From Blattamonas nauphoetae (taxonomy: Eukaryota; Preaxostyla; Oxymonadida): a stretch of 64,000 nt of DNA. The notes beneath the pieces were generated by a model that worked only from the letters and a program-made list of their open reading frames with translations, did no database searches and was not told where the DNA came from. Shown here piece by piece: positions 12,094 through 22,244 of this stretch. Within the stretch, counting starts at the first letter, position 1; each line of letters starts with the position of its first letter. The translations under genes were made by a program, and so were the position numbers. The stretch covers positions 1-64,000 of the forward strand of contig JARBJD010000268.1 in assembly GCA_033064195.1 (NCBI GenBank). Direction: 5' to 3'.

Positions 12094-12233
12094 TTTTTGC
12101 ATTTTTGAAAATTTTCGAAATTTTGCTTCAACTTGAAAGTATGAAGTAACTGAACTCTGGAAGAGAATATTTCTCTAAGATTGACAACTTTCTGAAATGA
12201 AAATGACTTTTACTTCTAGTATTTTCTGAATTG

Positions 12234-12995
12234 TCAATCGGCATGGAGAAAAAGCAATAGAAGTGGTGTCTTTGCCAACGTGGTTCCACATTCGCCTTCT
12301 ATACTACTCATGTGAACAGTTCTGTCGAATGTTTTGAGAGATTCAGTTCCAATCCATTCTGTTCGCAGCATCTTTCTCATCCGTTCCATCTTCTCCTCCA
12401 TTTTCAGCTTTTCTTTCTCCAATGTCTTGATTCGGGCTGATTTGGAGAAAGTTTGTTGTCCCGGTTCCGTCATCAAGATGTCTGTTGTTGCAAGATGAAA
12501 GATTTCAATGTGAGCATTCTGGTCCTGTGTTGTGATTCCGAGGCAGAGAGGAGAAGGGATTTTGGTGAAGATCCCAGGCTGTTCTTCGTCGTCCACAAAC
12601 AGTCGAGCTTCTCGAGTCGACATGTTCACTCGAATCGCTGCTGTCTGCCCAACTCGATCGCACTTCTTGTTAGTTCCTGCTGGCTTGAATTCTCCTCTTT
12701 GCCACATCCCTCCATTGATGAGAATGAAATCCCCTCCAATCCTACCGGAATAAGTGCCACAGTGTGATTGTGTGGCATTTTCAGGAAGTGGATACTTGAG
12801 GAAGCCAAGCACTGAAAAGATGAGAAGAGAGAAGAGCACACTCACATCCAAGAAAGGACGTTCAATTGTTTTGATTTTGAGTTCCCACTCTCCCTCGTCG
12901 ATCGGAACAGTGAATGCTGTTCTCCATTCATTGTCCTTTTCGAGTTTGATGATCTGTGTGAGAGTGGTTGGAGTGAGCTTGTGAGCTGTTCTGTC
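12234..12995 (-). CDS. SPRY-type protein gene, 3' part (downstream of transposon)
   Basis: C-terminal part of the gene that starts at 15362. After the linker DRTAHKLTP it holds a SPRY/B30.2-like beta-sandwich with motifs ENATQSHCGTYSG, GGMWQRGEFKPAG, CDRVGQTAAIRVNM and EARLFVDDEEQPGIF. This is followed by a short coiled coil (KTLEKEKLKMEEKMERMRKM) and a second copy of the linker (EWIGTESLKTFDRT) that ends after about 30 residues. The gene may thus be built of repeated coiled-coil/linker/SPRY units, the last one truncated. The 5' junction is the target duplication GAGTGTTT of the element at 13004. Joining this piece to the one at 13701 keeps the frame (SLKTL-DRTAHK). A hydrophobic stretch near 12800-12850 is bounded by GTGAGT and TTTTCAG and might include a small intron. 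SPRY domains bind proteins; the partner is unknown. Confidence 0.6.
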   Translation of the reverse strand, partial: DRTAHKLTPTTLTQIIKLEKDNEWRTAFTVPIDEGEWELKIKTIERPFLDVSVLFSLLIFSVLGFLKYPLPENATQSHCGTYSGRIGGDFILINGGMWQRGEFKPAGTNKKCDRVGQTAAIRVNMSTREARLFVDDEEQPGIFTKIPSPLCLGITTQDQNAHIEIFHLATTDILMTEPGQQTFSKSARIKTLEKEKLKMEEKMERMRKMLRTEWIGTESLKTFDRTVHMSSIEGECGTTLAKTPLLLLFLHAD

Positions 12996-13003
12996 GAGTG
13001 TTT

Positions 13004-13692
13004 GGCATGGATTCGGTATGTATGTCAAGCTTCGGTATGTATGTCAATTCGGTATGTATGTCAAAGAACTTCGGTATGTATGTCAAAACAAAAATGAGTT
13101 TCTGTCGCTTTAGAGGTGAAAATCCGATCAAATTTCATACTTATTCATCGTTTCACAATGCATTATTTTGTGGGGAGGTGATAGAAAGCAGATGAATACC
13201 AATGAAGTGAGAAAAATGAGATGAGATCTTCTTGAAATCTGGTGTATCACTTATATACGATTTAAGATCAATATTCCAAGATATTCCAACTATCTGAATC
13301 TCTTATCACCATTAAAAGTGGTCTCAACTCGAAATAGAGCATCAGCACACCGATCCACCAAAGACACAGATCGTCCATTTTTTCTCTTATTATCAGTAAC
13401 TTCGTTTCAGTTTCTCAATATAATCTCATTATAGCACCTCTGAACATGATCAATAACAATATATCCTCAGAAAAAGCAGATTGAGCACATGAAATTGAAA
13501 GACACAAAACGGAATCCAAATGATCGATAACTTTCCAGGAACACTTACAACCGACTCATCTCCCCGTGATGGTAGGTATTGATGTCCTTTCTTCATTTTG
13601 CATATGTGGCTGTTGCAAAATCTGATAGTGATGTTGCGTCAGATGGGCTTGACATACATACCGAATCTTGACATACATACCGAATGTATGCC
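13004..13692. mobile_element. non-autonomous DNA transposon, 8-bp target duplication (copy 1)
   Basis: A 689-bp element ending in 26-bp inverted repeats GGCATxxATTCGGTATGT..., with GAGTGTTT on both sides (12996-13003 and 13693-13700). The left end carries four iterated TTCGGTATGTATGTCAA units and the right end two. It has no open frame of its own. A second copy lies at 59197-61122 and, once its nested insertion is subtracted, is also 689 bp with about ten differences. The 8-bp duplication would fit hAT, P, Merlin or similar superfamilies; the termini do not settle which. It interrupts the SPRY/coiled-coil gene. Confidence 0.9.
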
Positions 13693-13700
13693 GAGTGTTT

Positions 13701-14470
13701 TGAGAGATTCTGTTCCAGCCCATTCTGGTCCCATCATCACTCTCATCTGCTTCATCTTCTCAGACATCTCGCTCTTCTCTCGCTCATTCTTTTCTTTTTC
13801 ACTTCGAGCCTCTCCAAGTTCTTGAAGAGTTCGCTTCACTTCATCTGACAGCTTCTCTTTTTCTCTCTCGACTTGCCCTTTCTGTTCTTCGATCGTCTTC
13901 AGCATCTCCTCTGCTTTTTGATTTTCTTCTTCCATTTTTGTTCTTTCCGTTTCTGCCTTCGTCTTCTCTTCCTCCATCTTCGCTCTTTCGGTTTCTGCTT
14001 TCTTCTTCTCTTCTTCCATCTTCGCTCTTTCTGTTTCTGCCTTCTTCTTCTCTTCTTCCATCTTCTGGCGAGTAAGTTCAGCCTCTCTTCTATCGGCATG
14101 TGCCTTCATTTCTCTTTCCTCTGCCCTCTTCTCTCGTTCTTTCGATTCCTTCAGATTGTTCTCTGCATTCTCCTTTTCGATGAGGAGTTGTTGGATTCTG
14201 GCTTCAGCTTCCCTGATTGTGATTTCTGTTGCCTGTTCTTGTTCCCTTGCTCTCTCCACAGTTGCTTCTGCATCTTTCCTTTTCTCTCGTTCTTTCGTCA
14301 GCATCGCTTCAATCTCCCCAACTTCTTCTTTCTTCTCATTCGTCAGCCTCTCCTCATCTTCCTTGAGTTGTCGTTGGAGAGTGACATTAGCGTGGTTCAG
14401 ACGGTCAAGTTCTTCCTTTTGGTTGGAAATTGTTTGCGAATGACGATGTGAAGTGTCTTCCATCGATTTA
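13701..14470 (-). CDS. SPRY-type protein gene, middle part: long coiled coil
   Basis: Middle segment of the gene starting at 15362, lying between two transposons. It encodes about 255 residues of almost uninterrupted coiled coil, rich in Glu, Lys, Arg and Gln. Three near-perfect copies of the 13-residue repeat ERAKMEEEKKKAE occur in the centre. It ends in MRVMMGPEWAGTESLKTL, the linker that recurs before the truncated last unit. The N-terminal edge MEDTSHRHSQTIS follows the element at 14471 and joins in frame to GADEF of the next exon upstream when element and one TTA are left out. The coiled coil probably makes dimers or a scaffold for the SPRY domain. The antisense frames here, rich in Phe, Leu and Ser, are shadows. 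Confidence 0.65.
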
Positions 14471-14819
14471 TAGACCCTCCACAAAACCGGTTTTATTTAT
14501 TAAACCAGCTAAAATCAAAATAAGACGTTTCATCCACAATTTCGCCATAATCTCTTACCACGTTCCGTAATACACCATTTCAAGAAGAACTAGTGATTTT
14601 TCAAAAACCAAGAAGTGACAAAAAGAAGGCATTTTCCCCATTATTTGGACACTTTCTCATGTTTTTTTTGCGATTTTGATGATATTCTCTCTTATCAAAC
14701 TACCGTTACCATGTTTCTAAGAGTTATTAAAGTACAATTCTTGCATTATATTGTGAAAAATGACCTTATAATGAATAAAACCGGTTTTGTATATTTTAGC
14801 CGGTTTTGTGGAGGGACTA
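14471..14819. mobile_element. 349-bp MITE with TTA (or TA) duplication
   Basis: Termini are TAGACCCTCCACAAAACCGG on the left and, reversed, TAGTCCCTCCACAAAACCGG on the right. A second inner palindromic motif (AAAACCGGTTTT) sits near each end. The flanks are TTA (14468-14470) and TTA (14820-14822). A 3-bp TTA duplication suggests PIF/Harbinger; if the outer TA of each terminus is counted as target, a Tc1/mariner-type TA is possible instead. It is A+T-rich inside and has no coding capacity. It interrupts the SPRY/coiled-coil gene. Confidence 0.75.
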
Positions 14820-15362
14820 TTAAACTCGTCGGCACCCACAAGCACAAAATGGTCATCCTCAATCGAATCCAAGGAAGTCAAGCACTGAGTGACACCAACA
14901 CGGATCTTTTTGGGAAGAGTTGGGGATTGAGCGAGAGTGGAGAGGGATGAATGAAGTATGCGTCGATTGATGATTCGGATGTCGCGACTCAAGCACTCAT
15001 TGAGAATCTGAAGAAGAGCTCGAATGAGTCGTTCCATTTTGTGGATGTTCCTCTCTTCCTGCACGTCATATTCTCGTATCACAATCGGAATTGTCTGCCA
15101 CACTCTTGAGTTCACAACAGCTTCTGGTTGGAACATTCCTGTTTCCAATTCTTCAATGGCTGTATCAATTGTCATTTCTTTCTGTAAGATAAGAAGGAGG
15201 TGAATTCATGTCGAAATAAGGAAGATTCGGATCTTCAAACTTGAAGTCGAATCTAGCTGGAGATCCTGAAGAGATAAGAAAGAATGATGACACAAAATCG
15301 TGGAAGGAAGTTGATGGAGAAAGGATCAGGTAAATACATACTGAATCGGTTGTGTTAAACAT
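14820..15362 (-). CDS. SPRY-type protein gene, 5' part with intron
   Basis: N-terminal part of the gene. ATG at 15362 opens a short first exon (MFNTTDS, 15342-15362). A GTATGT donor and a TCTTACAG acceptor remove 15182-15341, and the second exon continues KEMTIDTAIEELETG in frame. It encodes a helical domain of about 120 residues (RVWQTIPIVIREYDVQ, NRRILHSSLSTLAQSP, VGVTQCLTSLDS) with no family that I can name. The exon then runs into the MITE at 14471. Together with 13701-14470 and 12234-12995 it forms one gene of about 3.1 kb including the two insertions. Whether the split gene is expressed cannot be told from sequence. Confidence 0.6.
15182..15341 (-). other. intron in the SPRY-type gene
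   Basis: Donor GTATGT after ACCGATTCA, acceptor CTTATCTTACAG before AAAGAAATGAC. Removing 160 bp joins MFNTTDS to KEMTIDTA in frame. An alternative acceptor inside (TCTCTTCAG) would lead into an early stop. Confidence 0.55.
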
Positions 15363-15992
15363 TTTTACAAACGTGATCGAGCCAAAACAAAATCAAGTGA
15401 GAATACTATTGTTCAGTTGGGTTCTGAATGAAGAATGAACACGAACGGATTTAGGTAGCTCAGGTCCTCTCCGAACACGATCAATCTGCACCTCCTCGTT
15501 CCGGAGAAGACACTTAAGTCTGACTCATCTGCACAGTCTCTATTCACGACTAGCGGGTCTCGAATCAACTTGCAATTCACAAACAGCATGTTCCACGGAG
15601 CAGACCAAGTTCAGCCGCCCACACGCACCATATAAAGTCCAACATTCACCGGGTCTGTTGCGTCCAATCGGAACACACAGCTGTGAGTTCGCAGCGAGGG
15701 CGTGTTGTGCTCGCTCAATAAGAGTGCGAGGGGAAGAGGATTCACTTGATCGAGTCAATCAGAGTGGGATACGATCGGGCCCAACTGATACAGTTGATAC
15801 CGGAAGACAAAGAAAAGAGGAGATCCGACATAACAGGAACAGAAATGCAGAAAGTGGAACACGAAGAGAACGAGCAGACAAAATTCGATTTCATCGTTTC
15901 ATCTAAGAGAATATTAAGAGATTGAACTTGGGGAGAAAAAGATTCCAATATGTTGATGGGACAGATCAAGAAATTTTGGACACGACTTTGTC
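15363..15992. other. divergent intergenic region
   Basis: Lies between the start of the minus-strand SPRY-type gene and the start of the plus-strand membrane protein, so promoters for both are expected here. No specific motif can be assigned. The short open frames overlap each other on both strands and are not supported. Confidence 0.4.
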
Positions 15993-18182
15993 ATGATTGG
16001 CATCCTACTATTCATCCAACTCCAAGCTCGTATTGACCTATCGCTAATTCTTAAGCTCCCTTCGTCTTCAAACTTTCACAAGCTGGGATCGGACCTTCAC
16101 ATCTCAAGCAATCATCTCCTGAGAAATGAAGATCTTTCTATCCAAGGAATTTCCGTCACTCCGATTACAGGCCTATTTGAAGAAACAAACACATTGTTTG
16201 ATATCGTGAACTCGTCCCTATCACTCAGCAACGTTGAGATCCTCATCGATGCAGATTTTTCAATAGCTAAGCTTCTGAAATCATCACACATCAAGATTCA
16301 GAGTTCAAACCTGGACTTTGGAACAGAATTCACCCCATTTGTCGCTGATGGAGGCAGTGTAACACTGATCGACATCGTCATCAGCGGTCGAGCCACGATC
16401 CCGGAACTGATGGACTCCTCCACCCCGGACACCAACCTGACCATGTCCAAATGTGTCGCACAGGACGTAATTGTTGGTCTATCTCCAATCTTTGGGCCTT
16501 CTTCGTACTCTGTGGAAGTCTCACTCTCCGTCTTCGCTAACATCGACCACGCCGTCCCACTGCTTTATTCGCCAAGCCCGCCTGCTCTCCACACGTTCTC
16601 TATCCCATCTCTCGAGACCTACTCCACAATTCTTGCCTCATCGACGATGGTGAATGTGACTGACGACATCTACGGAGCCATCACTAATGCTCCGATTGTG
16701 GGGAAATCATTCCTTTTCCGTGATTTACTATGCGAGCAGCAGACTGTCAAAACCGATGTTCTGTCAATAAACGCCGAATCCCCTGAAACGATGGTCATCA
16801 AAACAGAAACCAATTTCAAAGTTAAAAAGACCCAATTCATCAATTCCAGAGATGTCAACCGCGTCGGCGTTGCAGGCCTCTTCATCACAGCAACAGAAGA
16901 CGCTAAACTGACAATATCGTCGTGTTCTTTCGACAATCTTAATTCGTCGGGCATTGCTGGGCTCCGAGTGACCGCTCCCAACAACCATCACTTCATCCGC
17001 CTCATCGTAAAGAAATGCCAGTTCCTTGTCTGCTCAGCCACCCACGTCACCTCCGCCACGCTCGGAGAATCGTCCATCGAGATGGATCAGGTGTTTTGGG
17101 ACGAATGCGAGGGACGGAACGGTGTTGTCTTCCTGACTGGCCGATCACCTGTCACCTTCTCGTCGGATGGAGGCATCGAACTTCGCAGCTGCGGATTCCA
17201 GCGCTGCCGATCTGTTTCATACAGCCATTCCAATCTGGCGTGTCTGTGGATTTCGTATGCTGGACCGGTTCTTCTCCACAAACAGACCACATTCAAATCC
17301 TGTTCGACAGCCTTCAGCAGCGCATTTATCTCAGCTGCGCTCGTGTTCATCCGCGAGACACGATTCGTGGAGTGTGTGGCGACAGAAGGAAGAGCTGGTG
17401 GATGCACAGTGAAGGGATATCAGGTGTCGTTGGAGAATGTTCTGCTGCAGTCTTGCCAAAGCGTCAACACCCCAAACAGCCTCGTTGTTAGCCTTTTCTT
17501 CGATTGGAGCCTTCTCAAAGTGCTCGACACTGACGAACGACAGAAATACGAAATGAAGAAGTGCTTCATCGATCGTGCTCGGAACTTGGCAAATTACTAT
17601 CCAGATGTTGCCTTTGCTGTGCCAGAAACCACACTTGTGTTTGGAAATCTCAACGCAACCCGTTTTGAGAAAGTCTTCACATCTTCAGACCGCAACACTG
17701 TCACAATGACAACAACCGACATTGTCTCATCGTCATCTTACGCCACTTATTCCGATCAGACGGCGATTGTGTCGAAACAGGGCGACGATCCACGAAAGGA
17801 CAGGCGAAAGTCCGATTCGCTCCGATCGGAGACGAAAGGGTTGTCGGCAGGGGCAGTTGTTGGGATCGTCTTTGCCGCAATTTTTGGAGGACCAGCTGCG
17901 CTCGGACTCATTTGTTTTATCATAGTCGCCATTATGGAAGTTTGCAAAGTATTGATTGAGGAATGCGAAGATTCTGAATGCTGTGTTCCGATCCCCAGAG
18001 ACCAATGCCACTGTCCACAATGTCCACTACCGATCTGTCGACCTGCTGCTGCTCGGAATGGCAACGACGCCCACAGACTTTGCTGCAATGCCTGCTACTG
18101 CTGTACTGATAATGAGTGCAACATGTGCTGCAATTGTACAAATTGTTGTATCATCATCCGCGGTGGTCAGCCACCACAGTAG
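15993..18182 (+). CDS. beta-helix surface protein with cysteine-packed cytoplasmic tail
   Basis: A 729-residue protein. A short signal peptide (MIGILLFIQLQA) is followed by about 600 residues of Ser/Thr/Val-rich repeats with the rhythm of a right-handed beta helix (LTISSCSFDNLNSSG, LSNVEILID, SSIEMDQVFWDECEGRNGVVFLTG). A charged stalk with EKQGDDPRKDRRK-like sequence precedes one membrane span at about residues 615-648 (AGAVVGIVFAAIFGGPAALG). The last 80 residues hold about 19 cysteines in CC, CxC and CxxC pairs (CHCPQC, LCCNACYCC, NMCCNCTNCC). It is probably an adhesin-like plasma-membrane protein. The tail could be heavily palmitoylated or bind metal; both are inferences. No kinase-like region. 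The start ATG gives the signal peptide directly. The gene stands alone, with an intact frame and no intron. Confidence 0.75.
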   Translation: MIGILLFIQLQARIDLSLILKLPSSSNFHKLGSDLHISSNHLLRNEDLSIQGISVTPITGLFEETNTLFDIVNSSLSLSNVEILIDADFSIAKLLKSSHIKIQSSNLDFGTEFTPFVADGGSVTLIDIVISGRATIPELMDSSTPDTNLTMSKCVAQDVIVGLSPIFGPSSYSVEVSLSVFANIDHAVPLLYSPSPPALHTFSIPSLETYSTILASSTMVNVTDDIYGAITNAPIVGKSFLFRDLLCEQQTVKTDVLSINAESPETMVIKTETNFKVKKTQFINSRDVNRVGVAGLFITATEDAKLTISSCSFDNLNSSGIAGLRVTAPNNHHFIRLIVKKCQFLVCSATHVTSATLGESSIEMDQVFWDECEGRNGVVFLTGRSPVTFSSDGGIELRSCGFQRCRSVSYSHSNLACLWISYAGPVLLHKQTTFKSCSTAFSSAFISAALVFIRETRFVECVATEGRAGGCTVKGYQVSLENVLLQSCQSVNTPNSLVVSLFFDWSLLKVLDTDERQKYEMKKCFIDRARNLANYYPDVAFAVPETTLVFGNLNATRFEKVFTSSDRNTVTMTTTDIVSSSSYATYSDQTAIVSKQGDDPRKDRRKSDSLRSETKGLSAGAVVGIVFAAIFGGPAALGLICFIIVAIMEVCKVLIEECEDSECCVPIPRDQCHCPQCPLPICRPAAARNGNDAHRLCCNACYCCTDNECNMCCNCTNCCIIIRGGQPPQ

Positions 18183-18431
18183 TTCTAAGCGACCAGACAT
18201 CAATTCTTTTTGGTCTTTGTTTTACATAATGTGAATTGGAGAGGATCTGAGGAAGATCACGATCCACCCATCTGATCTGATCCTGAATCGAGGTCGCGAG
18301 TTTTCACTGTGTCTGAGAAATGGTGGTCTCATTTTTTTCCCATCGATCCTCCCCTTTATTCAGACTTTTCCATAACGACCACTCACGTTTTTTGACTTCT
18401 CCCGAGAAGCAAACTTGTATTACAATCACCA

Positions 18432-21400
18432 ATGATGCATCTCTCTTTCATCGCTCTATTAATCTCTACTCTGAGACTGCAAGTGTCTCCACTTCATTCA
18501 ACAACAGATTTCAACTTGGACTCCATCATCAAACCGTCGTTCCGCAATGAATCCTCAAACTCTTCCCAATATATCTCCCTTCCGGATGGTGTTGTGCATT
18601 CACATAATTATCCTTTCTTTTCATCGAGCTTCGTCTTGAAAGGTCAACACCAAACATCGCTCAGATATCAGAATGACAATCGTAGCCGAGAGAATCGGGT
18701 CGTCAAAAAAGGCATCTCTCCTCCGTCAAATGGAATCAACAGTCTTTTCAATCTAAACAACGCAACACTGTCTGTTCTACGTGTTGTTCTGGACATGTCA
18801 ACCGACTCTCCCAATCAGGACATCAGATGTGCCATCGTTGCTGCATCATCAATCCACGTCGCTTTTTGCGAGTTTTTCTGGACGGATCTGAAATCGATAT
18901 TTGTTCTTCGATCCAGTTCTCCCTCAACCCAAACCTCGTCGTCGATCACGTTGGCTTGGTGCACTCTGAACAATTCGGTGCATTTTCTGACGCCAATTGT
19001 TGAGGATATGCAGACAGACAGCGCAGAAGGTGCTTTCAACATGAATATGGTTGGGACGAGGATCGAGAACATGAACGTGGTTGGAGCGGATGGTGTTTGC
19101 GTGTCGCAGACCAACCATCGCAACGACATCACCTCTTTTGCGGGCATATCGACGACGGTGTCCGGACTTCGAATTATGAACGTGTCATCGCAGCCTGTTG
19201 AAGTGAAGAAAGCGTCGTCGCTGTTCTCGCAGAGAATGATTGGATGTGCGATATGGGGAAGCAACAATCATCTTTCTGGAAGTGCATTGCGAGATATGAA
19301 TGGAGGTGGTTCATTTCTGTGCTCGAACAGCTCGTTCGACTGGTGCCACACGACATCCGCCGAACGCCCATCATTCGCCTCCCAATCTTCCCCGACCATC
19401 GCTAGCCACTCACCCACTCTCAAAATCCCCAACCAAGCCGAACCTGGCGACGACCCAGATGATCCGTACACTGGGAAGTCGTATGATGGTGTGGACAGGT
19501 TCATCACCCAGAATGTCCCCATCACATTCACCAGATGTGAGTTCACAAACATGAAATACACAGTCACGTCATCGTCGGAGATGTTCGCTGGTGGTTCGGC
19601 CATCTTCCTCAATTCTTCATCCAACCCCGCATCCATCGTCTCGTGCTCCTTCTCCAACTGTTCAGTCATAAGCATGTGGACTGTGTATGGAGGATGCGTC
19701 TTCCTGTACAAACTAACAACATCGACCAACACCGTCCACAACTGCTCCTTCGCCGACTGGTATCCATCCAACGATGCCTACAGCAACCAAAAAGGAGGCG
19801 GAATCGGCACATATGGAACGTCTGCTCCTCTTCAAATCACGAACACCAACTTCACGCTGAGCGGAGATACGACAAACACAAACAATGGTGGTTTCTTTTC
19901 GTCATGCTCGTCAGCATACGTCGGTCAATCCACAACCATCACAGACTGTCGTTTCATCGGCGATGCGAAGACGACAGGACTTGTTATGAACTTCGATACA
20001 TCCAGTTCATCCACAGGGACTCTTTCAGTGACTGATTCGCAGATCCTCAACACAAATTGTCAGCTCGCTCACAAGGCTTTGATATTCGAGTCGTCGTCAG
20101 GATTCACACGAACTGATATCACAAACACAGCAATCCGATTTTCATATGCATCGAGCGATACGCGTCCCTTTCTCTTTGTTGACTGCCAACTCGATAACTG
20201 TTCAGTCTCTTCAAATAGCCTCATGATGTTTCTCATCTCTGGGACCTCGTTTACTGGCAAGCCGACTGACACATCAACATCGATCATACAACTCTCATCT
20301 TCTAGCCATGTTGTCATCCACAAATGTGATTTCACTGACTGTTCACCAGGATCAACCTCACTCAGTCTCATTACATCGAACACAGCTCGATCGCTCGTCG
20401 TGGACACTTGCTCCTTCACGCGATGCTCTGGAGGGTCTTCGATCGTCTATGTCGAAAAAGCATATTCATTCATCTATTTCTGCTCTTTCACCAATGTCAC
20501 TGGCCTGAATTCCAGTGTCCTAACGTTCTATTCAAACCACGCCAATTTCTTCGAGTCCTGTCGATTTGATCTGGAGGAGACAAAGAATGTGGATATCTAT
20601 GTCCCGACGTCTCAATTCACATATCTGAACGACACTGTCGTGACTGGATGCACATCCAATCGACAAATGTACTTCGGAACATATAACGAAAGAAAAGAAC
20701 TGACGACTGTGAAAGTTGTTACCGCCGAGGCGGAGAAGAACGAGATGCGAGTGGGAACATGGTCGACAGAATCTGAAGAAGACCCACAACAACAAATCCC
20801 AACTTTCTCATCGCTGTCAGACGCCTTCGCCACTCTTCAGCCATCTTCACCACCGACCAACATCATCACTCTCTCAGACGGTAATTTCACTGAGAATGCT
20901 CATCTGGAGGTGTCGCAGCTCGTCGAAATTGTCGGTGCTGGGTCGACAATTGACGATAGCCACTCGACGCAGTTGACGACAAAAGGAATCATTTCGAAAT
21001 CCACTGGAAAACTCACTCTCCGCTCGCTCCGACTCATGCCTTCGTCGCCATCGTCGGTTCTTGCTTCAAGTGAAGACAGTGGGATTGTGATTCTATTGAA
21101 TGTGATTGTGGAAGACATCTCTGAGCACTCCACCCCTTTGTTTAAGTTTACAGCAGGATCGTCAGAGATCCGTCACTCGTTCTTCAAGAACATCGAATCA
21201 ACAGACTCGCTCATCAGGGTGTTGGGAACATCCTCCCTCACCATCACCAACACTCTCTTTTTGACCATCACGCGAACCAGCACCGCACCAATTGCAGCGG
21301 AAACGACGCAGTGTGCGAGCTGCATTGAGGGAAAGACGAGTGGAGCAGTGAAACTGATGTATTGTCGTTTTGGAGCGTGCACCACGAATGGGCGAGCTGG

Positions 21401-22244
21401 AGCCATTGATTTGGACCAGAACGACGAAAACAGCGCTGTCGAGATAAGCTATTGTTATTTTGATCGGAATTCGGGTGGAACAGATGTTCCAGATGCTGTG
21501 AGAGGAGATGATGTCGTGCTCAAATCATTTGACGACTCCAGCATCCTTCTCGATTTCTCAACCATCCAATCCTTCCCATCCCTCTTCTCCTTCCTGATCA
21601 ACTCAGAACACCCCGTCGTCCCTCCCCCTGCCCTCCTTTCCATGAGCAACACGGGCGTTGATGATCCTCTGACTTGGAGTTATTCATACGGTCGAATCTC
21701 CAAGTCTCTCATCGAGAAACACTCTCTCCAGTTCCTTCTTGAATCTCGTTTCAGGAACAATATCAAAACCGAACTGAAAACAGACTTTTCGTACAATGAG
21801 ACAATGACACCGTTCGTCTTTCAGAATTCAACCGTGTATGTCGATCTCTATTCCAGTTCTTCCATCATCACAGTGGAACAACAGGGCGAAGTGTTCGTCA
21901 CAATCAAAAAGGCGTTTTTATCATTCTCTTACGTTAGATTCGCGTTTGATGAACTAACCACGCCAGCCTTCACTTGTGATAAAGATTCATCGCTTGAACT
22001 CATCAATACGGTCCTCAAACTCACCAATCCAACACTCACGTATCCTTTCGTCGATGCTACTGGTCCATCTGTCTATGTATCTTCTCAATCCTTCTTCCAA
22101 CCGATCACACTGGACAACACTCCATTTGTTAGACTCAACCGCTCGGAGAAGGATGCAGATCTCGTCTACCAAAGCACCGCTCCTCGTCTTGAAGCTCCTT
22201 TGACTGCCCCATTCATCGTCTGTGAGGAGCAAAGTACATTATGA
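18432..22244 (+). CDS. giant beta-helix surface protein, N-terminal part
   Basis: 1270 residues beginning with a signal peptide (MMHLSFIALLISTLRLQVS), then continuous beta-helix repeats. Runs such as FLNSSSNPASIVSCSFSNCS, TITNTLFLTI and GAIDLDQNDENSAVEISYCYFD recur, and the composition is rich in Ser, Thr, Asn and Cys. There is a polymorphic-membrane-protein flavour with GG(A/V) turns. An inner boundary near 20790-20870 (FSSLSDAFATLQPSSP) starts a second helix domain, as also seen at the start of each later domain. The frame closes at 22244 while similar sequence carries on at once one frame over. A single-base change near 22225-22244 would explain this. I infer one gene of about 9.1 kb (18432-27549), broken twice or affected by two assembly indels. 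Confidence 0.7.
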   Translation: MMHLSFIALLISTLRLQVSPLHSTTDFNLDSIIKPSFRNESSNSSQYISLPDGVVHSHNYPFFSSSFVLKGQHQTSLRYQNDNRSRENRVVKKGISPPSNGINSLFNLNNATLSVLRVVLDMSTDSPNQDIRCAIVAASSIHVAFCEFFWTDLKSIFVLRSSSPSTQTSSSITLAWCTLNNSVHFLTPIVEDMQTDSAEGAFNMNMVGTRIENMNVVGADGVCVSQTNHRNDITSFAGISTTVSGLRIMNVSSQPVEVKKASSLFSQRMIGCAIWGSNNHLSGSALRDMNGGGSFLCSNSSFDWCHTTSAERPSFASQSSPTIASHSPTLKIPNQAEPGDDPDDPYTGKSYDGVDRFITQNVPITFTRCEFTNMKYTVTSSSEMFAGGSAIFLNSSSNPASIVSCSFSNCSVISMWTVYGGCVFLYKLTTSTNTVHNCSFADWYPSNDAYSNQKGGGIGTYGTSAPLQITNTNFTLSGDTTNTNNGGFFSSCSSAYVGQSTTITDCRFIGDAKTTGLVMNFDTSSSSTGTLSVTDSQILNTNCQLAHKALIFESSSGFTRTDITNTAIRFSYASSDTRPFLFVDCQLDNCSVSSNSLMMFLISGTSFTGKPTDTSTSIIQLSSSSHVVIHKCDFTDCSPGSTSLSLITSNTARSLVVDTCSFTRCSGGSSIVYVEKAYSFIYFCSFTNVTGLNSSVLTFYSNHANFFESCRFDLEETKNVDIYVPTSQFTYLNDTVVTGCTSNRQMYFGTYNERKELTTVKVVTAEAEKNEMRVGTWSTESEEDPQQQIPTFSSLSDAFATLQPSSPPTNIITLSDGNFTENAHLEVSQLVEIVGAGSTIDDSHSTQLTTKGIISKSTGKLTLRSLRLMPSSPSSVLASSEDSGIVILLNVIVEDISEHSTPLFKFTAGSSEIRHSFFKNIESTDSLIRVLGTSSLTITNTLFLTITRTSTAPIAAETTQCASCIEGKTSGAVKLMYCRFGACTTNGRAGAIDLDQNDENSAVEISYCYFDRNSGGTDVPDAVRGDDVVLKSFDDSSILLDFSTIQSFPSLFSFLINSEHPVVPPPALLSMSNTGVDDPLTWSYSYGRISKSLIEKHSLQFLLESRFRNNIKTELKTDFSYNETMTPFVFQNSTVYVDLYSSSSIITVEQQGEVFVTIKKAFLSFSYVRFAFDELTTPAFTCDKDSSLELINTVLKLTNPTLTYPFVDATGPSVYVSSQSFFQPITLDNTPFVRLNRSEKDADLVYQSTAPRLEAPLTAPFIVCEEQSTL

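Noticed and set aside
13873-14451. 192-codon plus-strand frame rich in Phe and Leu
   Set aside because: Exact antisense shadow of the Glu/Lys coiled-coil coding sequence.
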